From NCBI RefSeq assembly GCF_016863535.1, contig NZ_BOPB01000016.1, positions 1 to 64,000 on the forward strand: a DNA stretch of 64,000 bases. The letters run 5' to 3'. How positions within the stretch are numbered: position 1 is the first letter of the stretch; each line of letters opens with the position of its first letter. Origin of the DNA: Micromonospora lutea. Lineage in GTDB: Bacteria; Actinomycetota; Actinomycetes; Mycobacteriales; Micromonosporaceae. Below are positions 58,278-64,000 of this stretch, piece after piece. Below the pieces are notes generated by a model. The model searched no databases. It was given only the letters and a program-made list of their open reading frames with translations, and was not told the origin of the DNA. Both the position numbers and the translations under genes were made by a program.

Positions 58278-59624
58278 GTGCCGGTCACCCGCGCCCCGGC
58301 GACCACCGAGCCGCCCCTCCCGGCCAGTGCCGCCACGCCACCTGCGCCGGCGGTGCCGCCCCGACTGCCGCTGTGGCCGTTGGCGGCGATGTTCGGGCTC
58401 GTCCCGCTCTGGTGGGTGGCCGGCAGCTTCTACCTCGGCTGGCCGCTGCTGGGCGCCCTGCTCTTCACGTTGCTGGCCACGCGGGGCCGCGTGCCGCTGC
58501 CACCGGCCACCGGGATCTGGCTGCTCTTCCTGGCCATCGTGGTGGCCAGCGCGAGCCGGCTGACGTCGCCCACCTCGCTGCCGACCTTCGTGCTGCGGCT
58601 GGCGTTCTACCTCACCGCGCTGGTCGTCGCGGTCTACGTCTACACCGTCGCCCGGGAACGCCCCGACCAGGCCGTCGTGCTGGTGCCGCTGTGCGCGTTC
58701 TGGTTCGGACTGGTCGCCCTGGGCTGGCTCGGCGTGCTGACACCGCGTTTCGAGATGAGCACTCCGGTCGAGGCGCTGCTGCCGTCGGGCGTGTCGGGGG
58801 TGCCGTTCATCAGCGACATGGTCCACCTGAACACCGCCGAATACAGTGCCCGGTCGCTCAACCCGATCTACCGGCCGGCGGCACCGTACGCGTACACCAA
58901 CAACTACGGCAGCGCGTACGCGATGACCCTGCCGTGCGTGGTCGCGTACACGATGCTGCGCCGACGGGGCCTGCTGCGGTGGGTGTTGCTGGCGTCGTTG
59001 CCGGTGTCGCTGGTTCCGGCGTTCTTCACGCTCAACCGGGCGATGTTCCTCAGCCTCGGCGTCGGCCTGGCCGTGCTCGGGGTGCGGGCGGCGGTACGCG
59101 GCAACACCCGGGTGGCCGCCTCCATCGCCGGAATGGTGGTGCTCGGCGGGGTCGCCACCCTGTTCATCCCGGTCGCCGACATGATCGGCAATCGGGTCGA
59201 GTCCAGCGACACCAACACCGACCGGCTCTCGCTCTACTCCGAGGTCCTGAGTCGGGTGGGTGACTCGCCCTGGCTGGGCTACGGCGCGCCGATGGAGGTG
59301 GACACCGTCTCCGCAGATGCGCCGATCGGCACCCAGGGGCAGCTCTGGATGGTGTTGTTCAGTCACGGCGTACCGGCGTTGCTGTGCTTCCTGGCCTGGT
59401 TCGTCGCCGCCGCGTTGATCTGCGCCCGGGCCCGCTCGGCGGCCGGGCAGTGGCTCTCCGTGGTCCCGGTGATCTGCCTGGTGCAGGTGCCTTTCTACGG
59501 GATGGCCAATCAGAACCTCGCGGTGGCCTTCTTCGCGGTGGCCTTCTCGATCGCTCTCTCCGAACGGGAACGCCGCATTTCACCGGGCGGGGGGCCACGG
59601 CAGGCGGCGGTGGTGCCGGCATGA
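58278..59624 (+). CDS. Wzy-like O-antigen/exopolysaccharide polymerase
   Basis: 448 residues with about ten or eleven membrane segments and one large outer loop holding YRPAAPYAYTNNYGSAYAMT. A later segment NRAMFLSLGVGLAVLGV and the loop DTNTDRLSLYSEVLSRVGDS followed by PWLGYG resemble the O-antigen ligase/polymerase (Wzy_C) superfamily, including the conserved R and the GYG near the second large loop. It should polymerise lipid-linked repeat units outside the membrane. GTG start 3 bp after the previous stop; the end overlaps the flippase gene. Confidence 0.8.
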   Translation: MPVTRAPATTEPPLPASAATPPAPAVPPRLPLWPLAAMFGLVPLWWVAGSFYLGWPLLGALLFTLLATRGRVPLPPATGIWLLFLAIVVASASRLTSPTSLPTFVLRLAFYLTALVVAVYVYTVARERPDQAVVLVPLCAFWFGLVALGWLGVLTPRFEMSTPVEALLPSGVSGVPFISDMVHLNTAEYSARSLNPIYRPAAPYAYTNNYGSAYAMTLPCVVAYTMLRRRGLLRWVLLASLPVSLVPAFFTLNRAMFLSLGVGLAVLGVRAAVRGNTRVAASIAGMVVLGGVATLFIPVADMIGNRVESSDTNTDRLSLYSEVLSRVGDSPWLGYGAPMEVDTVSADAPIGTQGQLWMVLFSHGVPALLCFLAWFVAAALICARARSAAGQWLSVVPVICLVQVPFYGMANQNLAVAFFAVAFSIALSERERRISPGGGPRQAAVVPA

Positions 59625-61219
59625 CGGCCACCACCAGCCCCCCGGCGGGGGAGGGGTCCGGCCGTACGTCGAGTGCGCCCGGCGCCGCGACGGCGGTGGA
59701 CGGCGCGGCCGAGACCCGACGCAGTACCCGCAGCGGAGTGGCCGGTCTGCTCGGCGCGGCGACCAGCGGCCTGTTCGGCTTCGTGCTCGCGGTGGTCATC
59801 ACCCGCGGCTACGGCACCACCGGAGCGGGCTCGTTCTTCGCCGCGATCGGCGTGGTCACCGTCGCCGCCGCGATCTGCACCCTCGGTGCGGAGACCGGCC
59901 TGATCTGGGCGCTGCCCCGGCGACGCACCGGCGTGTCCGGCGACGGTGCTCGGGTGCTGCCGGTCGCCCTGATCCCGCCGTTGCTGGTCGCCGTGCTGGT
60001 AGCGGTGGGCGGGGCGTTGGTCGCCGGGCCGCTCGCCGGCCGGCTGCTGGGTCCGGCGGGCGGGCCACTGCTGGTGGTGACCTTCGCGGCGGTACCCGTG
60101 GTGGTCGCGATGAACCTGCTGCTGGCCGTCGTGCGCTGCGTACGACCGATGCGGGCCTACGTCTCGGTGCAGTTCCTGCTGCTGCCGGTCGCCCGGCCGC
60201 TGCTGGTCGGTGCGGCGGTGCTCACCGGTGGTGGACTGCTGGCGGGAATGGGTGGCTGGCTGGTGCCCGCCGCCCTGGCGCTGCTGGTGTGCCTGATCCT
60301 GGTCGCCGGGCCACTCGGCATCGGCGCTGGTGCCCAGCTACGCCCGGAGCCCGGCGACTGGCCCACGTTCTGGCGGTTCGCGTTGCCCCGCGCCGCCTCG
60401 GCGGCGATCGACGCGGGCAGCATGTGGATCGGAGTGCTGCTCACCTCGGCCCTGGCGGGCCCGGCCGACGCCGGTGTCTTCGGCGCGGTCGGCCGCTACG
60501 TCCTCGCCGGTCAACTCGCCATGCAGGGGCTGCGAGTGGCCGTCTCCCCGCAGCTGTCGCGGCTGCTCGGCCGGGGGGAGCGGGCCGCCGCCGCAGCGGT
60601 GCACCGGCAGCTGACCAGTTGGGGTCTGGTGCTCTCCTGGCCGGTGTACCTGCTGCTCGCCGTCTTCGCGCCGGCCTTCCTGGCGCTGTTCGGCCCGGAA
60701 TTCACCACCGGCGCCGCCGCGATGACGGTGCTCGCCGTGGCGATGCTGGTCAACACCGGGGTCGGCAATGTGCAGAGCCTGCTGCTGATGGGCGGGCGCA
60801 GCGGCCTGCACCTGGTCGCGGCGCTGGCCGGGCTGCTGGTCACCGTCGGCGGTGGACTGGCGCTGATCCCCGCCCACGGGGCGACCGGCGCGGCGGTGGC
60901 CTGGGCCGCTGGCATCGTGACCGAGAACCTGGGCGCGGCCACCTTCGCCCGGCTGGTGGTGCGCCAACCCCTGGTGGACGCCCGGATGCTGACCGCGGCG
61001 GCGGCCACCGTGGCGGGGGTCGGGCTGGCGGCGGTGGCCGGCCTGGCGGTGGCGGGACGCGGCATCGCGGGGCTGATGTTCGCGGTGGTCACCCTCGCCA
61101 CCGTCTGCGTCGGCTTGTTGACGTTGCCCCGGGTGCGGCGCGGCATCCGGGTGACCATGGTGCAGATCCGTGGCGGGTCGCCGGCCGGCGACCCGCCACG
61201 GACGTTGAAGGGCAGGTGA
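59621..61219 (+). CDS. Wzx-like polysaccharide flippase (MOP superfamily)
   Basis: 532 residues from the ATG at 59621, overlapping the polymerase stop (ATGA). About fourteen membrane segments; the first repeat starts GVAGLLGAATSGLFGFVLAV followed by VITRGYGTTGAGSFF, typical of oligosaccharide flippases. It moves undecaprenyl-linked repeat units across the membrane. Wzx, Wzy and Wzz proteins together define a Wzy-dependent pathway. Confidence 0.85.
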   Translation: MTATTSPPAGEGSGRTSSAPGAATAVDGAAETRRSTRSGVAGLLGAATSGLFGFVLAVVITRGYGTTGAGSFFAAIGVVTVAAAICTLGAETGLIWALPRRRTGVSGDGARVLPVALIPPLLVAVLVAVGGALVAGPLAGRLLGPAGGPLLVVTFAAVPVVVAMNLLLAVVRCVRPMRAYVSVQFLLLPVARPLLVGAAVLTGGGLLAGMGGWLVPAALALLVCLILVAGPLGIGAGAQLRPEPGDWPTFWRFALPRAASAAIDAGSMWIGVLLTSALAGPADAGVFGAVGRYVLAGQLAMQGLRVAVSPQLSRLLGRGERAAAAAVHRQLTSWGLVLSWPVYLLLAVFAPAFLALFGPEFTTGAAAMTVLAVAMLVNTGVGNVQSLLLMGGRSGLHLVAALAGLLVTVGGGLALIPAHGATGAAVAWAAGIVTENLGAATFARLVVRQPLVDARMLTAAAATVAGVGLAAVAGLAVAGRGIAGLMFAVVTLATVCVGLLTLPRVRRGIRVTMVQIRGGSPAGDPPRTLKGR

Positions 61220-61226
61220 GTTCGTC

Positions 61227-62129
61227 GTGTCGTCCATTCGGGACCGGGTGAAGCAGTTGGTGCCGACCCAGGTGACGAACCGGGTACGGGAAAGCCTCGT
61301 CGACTACGGGGTACGCACCAGCGACCGCCGGCCACTGCCGGACTTTCTCATCATCGGCACGAAACGCGGCGGCACCACCTCGCTGTGGAACTACCTGATC
61401 CAGCATCCGCTGGTGCCTCGGCTCTTTCCCGCCTGGAACACGAAGTCCTCGCACTACTTCGAGGAGCACTGGCGTCGCGGCGAGGCGTGGTACCGGTCGC
61501 ACTTCCCGACCGTGCGGCACCGGGAGGCGCTGGAGAACCGCCACGGTGGTCCGGTTCGGGTCGGCGAGGCCGCCCCGCTGTACATGTTCCACCCGCTGGC
61601 CGCCGAGCGGGTGTCCGCGTTGATGCCCTCGGTGCGGCTGATCGTGCTGCTGCGCGACCCGGTGGAGCGGGCCTACTCGCATTGGAAGGAACGGCGGACC
61701 AACGGCGTGGAGCCGCTCGACTTCGCGGCCGCGCTGGCCGCCGAGCCGGAGCGCACGGCAGGGGAGCGGGAGCGGCTGATCGCCGAGCCGGAGTACTTCA
61801 GCGAGCCCTACGACTGGTACACCTACCGGGCCCGCGGCCGGTACCTGGAGCACCTGCACCCGTGGCTGGAGCGCTTCGACCGGGAGCAGATCCTCTTCCT
61901 GCCCAGCGAGGAGCTGTACCGGGACGCGCGGGCTACCTACCGGCGGACCCTGGAGTTCCTCGGCCTGCCCTCGTTCGACCTGCCCGACTTCAAGGTCTAC
62001 AACGATCGGCGTTCCGCGCCCCTGGAGCCGACGTTGCGCGCCGAGTTGACGGAGTATTACCGCCCGCACAACGAGGCCCTGCGGCAGCGGCTGGGGTTGC
62101 GCCTCGACTGGCCGGACCGCGTCGCGTGA
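61227..62129 (+). CDS. PAPS-dependent carbohydrate sulfotransferase
   Basis: 300 residues. GTG start with AGGTGAG upstream. The 5'-phosphosulfate site is FLIIGTKRGGTTSLWNYL and the 3'-phosphate site RLIVLLRDPVERAYSHW, both well formed. The domain matches the heparan sulfate/NodH-type sulfotransferases, soluble and cytosolic. In this cluster it most likely adds sulfate to a sugar of the repeat unit. PAPS-supplying genes are not nearby and must act elsewhere. The next gene starts within its stop codon. Confidence 0.9.
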   Translation: MSSIRDRVKQLVPTQVTNRVRESLVDYGVRTSDRRPLPDFLIIGTKRGGTTSLWNYLIQHPLVPRLFPAWNTKSSHYFEEHWRRGEAWYRSHFPTVRHREALENRHGGPVRVGEAAPLYMFHPLAAERVSALMPSVRLIVLLRDPVERAYSHWKERRTNGVEPLDFAAALAAEPERTAGERERLIAEPEYFSEPYDWYTYRARGRYLEHLHPWLERFDREQILFLPSEELYRDARATYRRTLEFLGLPSFDLPDFKVYNDRRSAPLEPTLRAELTEYYRPHNEALRQRLGLRLDWPDRVA

Positions 62130-63376
62130 CCGCCTCGGCCACGACCGCGGGCGACCCCCGTTGCCGCGATGACGGGCTGGGCTGGGTCACCCGGGCGGTC
62201 TTCTCCGACTCCCGGGTCGCGGTGACCGTGGACGCCGATCCGCCGGCCGGGCACACCGTCGTGGCCCGGTACGCGGTGGTGCCGTCGGTGGCCCGGGCGC
62301 GTTTCCTGCTGCCCTTGGGCTCACCCCGGGTCGCCGCGGCGGCACTGCTGTCGTACAACGCCCTTCGACCGGCGAAGCTGCGGGCGGCGCGGGCGGTGCT
62401 CGGCGTGGCGGCCCGGGTCGGTGCGGTGGACCGGGCACCCTTTCCGGCGCTGACCGTGGCGCTGCCCACCGGGCTCGACCCGGCGGAGGTGCTGCTCGCC
62501 GAGCGGGTCGGTGCCGAACTCGGCGCGCCCGTCCACGCGGCCTGCGGGGTGCGTCCACCGGACCCGAACCACAAGCCGACGTTGCAACTGTTCGACGGCC
62601 GAGGTGAACCACGTGGGTACGCGAAGATCGGCTGGAACGACGCCACGCGGGCGCTGGTCACCGCCGAGGCCGCAGCGCTACGGGACGTGGCCGGGCTGGC
62701 CGGGACGGCCGGACACCCCGGCACGCCACGCCTGCTCACCGAGTTCGCGTGGGCCGGGCAGGCGGTGGCGGTGGTCGAGCCGTTGCCGGCGCGGATCCGG
62801 GGCGTACCCGTCGACACGGCACCCGATGTCGCGGCGCTGCTCGCGGTGGCCCGGCGGGGTCGTCCACCGGCGCAGGCCCGGCCGCTGGCCGGCTCACCGT
62901 TCCTCGCCCGGCTGACCGCCGAGGCACGAGGTGCCGTCGACACCGTCGGTGACCGAGCGTCGGCGGCCGTCGCCGACCTGGCCCGCCGGCACGCGGACGT
63001 CGCCGTCGAGTTCGGCCACTGGCACGGCGACTGGGTGCCGTGGAACCTCGGCCGGGACGGCGGGGAACTCATCGCCTGGGACTGGGAGCACAGCGGGCCG
63101 GACGTGCCCCTCGGCTTCGACCTGGCCCACGACGCGTTCCAGCGCGCGTTGGTGGTACGCGGTGAACCGGCCGCCGAGGCGGCGCGACAGGTCGACACGT
63201 GGCTGCTGCGGCACGGCGAGGCGCTGGGACTCGACCGGGCACGGCAGCGACTGGTGGCCGACGCCTACCTGCTGGAGATGTGGCTGCGGACCTGGCGGCT
63301 GGCGAACGCCGGCGCCGGCTGGAACCCGGCGCTGCATCCCGCCCTGCTGGACACCATCCAGACACGACACAACTGA
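62126..63376 (+). CDS. APH-fold kinase-like protein of the polysaccharide cluster
   Basis: 416 residues. The GTG at 62126 overlaps the sulfotransferase stop (GTGA). The N-terminal 150 residues are a separate domain of no recognised family. The kinase-like part has a nucleotide-site lysine in GYAKIGWND, the catalytic loop HGDWVPWNLGRDGG (Asp and Asn present) and the metal-binding LIAWDWEHSG. Aminoglycoside phosphotransferase-fold enzymes phosphorylate small hydroxylated molecules, including sugars and choline. Here a sugar, a lipid carrier or a substituent of the polymer is a reasonable guess, not drug resistance. Confidence 0.8.
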   Translation: MTASATTAGDPRCRDDGLGWVTRAVFSDSRVAVTVDADPPAGHTVVARYAVVPSVARARFLLPLGSPRVAAAALLSYNALRPAKLRAARAVLGVAARVGAVDRAPFPALTVALPTGLDPAEVLLAERVGAELGAPVHAACGVRPPDPNHKPTLQLFDGRGEPRGYAKIGWNDATRALVTAEAAALRDVAGLAGTAGHPGTPRLLTEFAWAGQAVAVVEPLPARIRGVPVDTAPDVAALLAVARRGRPPAQARPLAGSPFLARLTAEARGAVDTVGDRASAAVADLARRHADVAVEFGHWHGDWVPWNLGRDGGELIAWDWEHSGPDVPLGFDLAHDAFQRALVVRGEPAAEAARQVDTWLLRHGEALGLDRARQRLVADAYLLEMWLRTWRLANAGAGWNPALHPALLDTIQTRHN

Positions 63377-63408
63377 CCGATACGTCAAGCGGACTTGTGG
63401 GGAGTCAC

Positions 63409-63891
63409 GTGGACAACACCATCATGGGAGCCGATCAACAGCCGGTGCTGTTGCTGGTCGGTTCGAGTGGAGGGCACCTGGCGCAGTTGCTCGCGCTGCG
63501 GCCCTGGTACGAGACCTGGCGACGATGCTGGGTCACCTTCGACACACCGGAGGCGCTGTCGCTGCTCGCCGGGGAGGACGTCGTACCGGCGTACCATCCC
63601 ACCACCCGCCACCTGGGCAACCTGCTGCGCAACGCGTGGTTGGCCGTCCGGGTGCTGCGTCGGCGACGGGTCGCTGCGGTGGTCACCACCGGCGCGGGTG
63701 TGGCGGTGCCGTTCGTGGTGCTCGCCCGGCTGCGTCGCATTCCGACCGTCTACATCGAGGTCTACGACCGGATCGACACACCGACGCTCACCGCCCGGCT
63801 GTGCCGTCCGTTCCTGTCGGCGATGCTCGTGCAGTGGGAGGAGCAGCGCCGGCAGTACCCGGAGGCCACGGTCGTGGGGACGCTGCTGTGA
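63409..63891 (+). CDS. Alg14/PssD-like polysaccharide biosynthesis glycosyltransferase subunit
   Basis: 160 residues from the GTG at 63409 with GGGGAG upstream; an internal ATG at 63424 is possible. LLLVGSSGGHLAQLLAL is the Alg14/PssD motif, followed by VVTTGAGVAVPFVVLAR and a GT-B N-terminal half. In the family this membrane-recruiting subunit works with an Alg13/PssE catalytic partner to transfer a sugar to a lipid-linked acceptor. No PssE-like partner is visible within the window; the next gene begins in its stop codon. Confidence 0.85.
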   Translation: MDNTIMGADQQPVLLLVGSSGGHLAQLLALRPWYETWRRCWVTFDTPEALSLLAGEDVVPAYHPTTRHLGNLLRNAWLAVRVLRRRRVAAVVTTGAGVAVPFVVLARLRRIPTVYIEVYDRIDTPTLTARLCRPFLSAMLVQWEEQRRQYPEATVVGTLL

Positions 63892-64000
63892 GCGGCGACG
63901 CGGCCGGTGACGGACACCGGAGCACGCCGGTGCGGCCCCGCCCGGCCCAGGACGAGCCGACGGTACGCGTACCGGAGCAACGCGATCCGGCCCGGGACGG
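63888..64000 (+). CDS. Start of next cluster gene (3' end outside window)
   Basis: A GTG overlapping the previous stop (GTGA) opens a frame that continues to the end of the window, 37 complete codons seen. The visible part is disordered and charged (GDGHRSTPVRPRPAQDEPT). Coupling suggests it belongs to the polysaccharide operon, but no function can be read from this stretch. Not the expected PssE N-terminus. Confidence 0.5.
   Translation, partial: MSGDAAGDGHRSTPVRPRPAQDEPTVRVPEQRDPARD

Noticed and set aside
62126..63376. Aminoglycoside resistance kinase
   Set aside because: The catalytic loop fits the fold, but position within a polysaccharide operon and an extra N-terminal domain argue for another substrate.

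Overview
The window is very GC-rich DNA with GTG and TTG starts, strong GGAGG-type ribosome sites and dense stop/start overlaps. It looks like the chromosome of a mycelial actinomycete. The gene order (ruvC-ruvA-ruvB-yajC-secD-secF-apt-rel, then cyclophilins, an MBL protein and hisS; rarA-DUF948-alaS-ruvX-mltG-aroE) and several short intergenic palindromes suggest Micromonosporaceae, probably Micromonospora or a close relative. The taxonomic call is inference. I see no rRNA, tRNA, CRISPR array, insertion sequence or prophage.

Layout. 1-2.1 kb: the 3' end of a Ser/Thr kinase gene, facing an ECF sigma factor/lipoprotein pair. 2.3-5.9 kb: dnaE. 6-8 kb: a PLP enzyme and an SPFH protein. 8.2-11.4 kb: a cluster of small membrane and coiled-coil proteins, with two pairings of a DUF3618 gene and a PF07332 (holin_3_6, YqjE-like) gene, read leftward. 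11.6-15.1 kb: DedA, a PucR/GAF regulator and 3-hydroxybutyrate dehydrogenase. 15.3-29.1 kb: recombination, secretion, purine salvage, stringent response, two tandem membrane-anchored cyclophilins, an MBL hydrolase and hisS. 29.2-32.1 kb: secreted SGNH hydrolase, secreted serine protease, a membrane protein. 32.3-39.8 kb: aspS, an RmlD-like reductase, an ArsR/MFS pair, a GNAT enzyme, rarA. 39.8-48 kb: a giant proline-rich membrane protein, DUF948, a small protein, alaS, ruvX, mltG. 48-50.2 kb: an intracellular GH10 enzyme and aroE. 50.3-64 kb: an accessory surface region with a DUF916/WxL-like pair, a secreted GH26-like enzyme, a secreted beta-propeller protein and a polysaccharide operon (acyltransferase, Wzz-like, Wzy-like, Wzx-like, sulfotransferase, APH-fold kinase, Alg14/PssD-like) that runs off the right edge.

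The most unusual points are: a 40-codon in-frame mini-ORF made of two 60-bp repeats that bridges ruvA and ruvB by stop/start overlaps; a family of about 60-bp TTGATCA-ended palindromes directly 3' of dnaE, rel and aspS; the DUF3618/PF07332 envelope cluster with a possible stress-type promoter; a WxL-like surface pair in a high-GC actinomycete; and a polysaccharide cluster with a sulfotransferase, a chain-length protein with a degenerate ATPase domain and an APH-fold kinase of unknown substrate.
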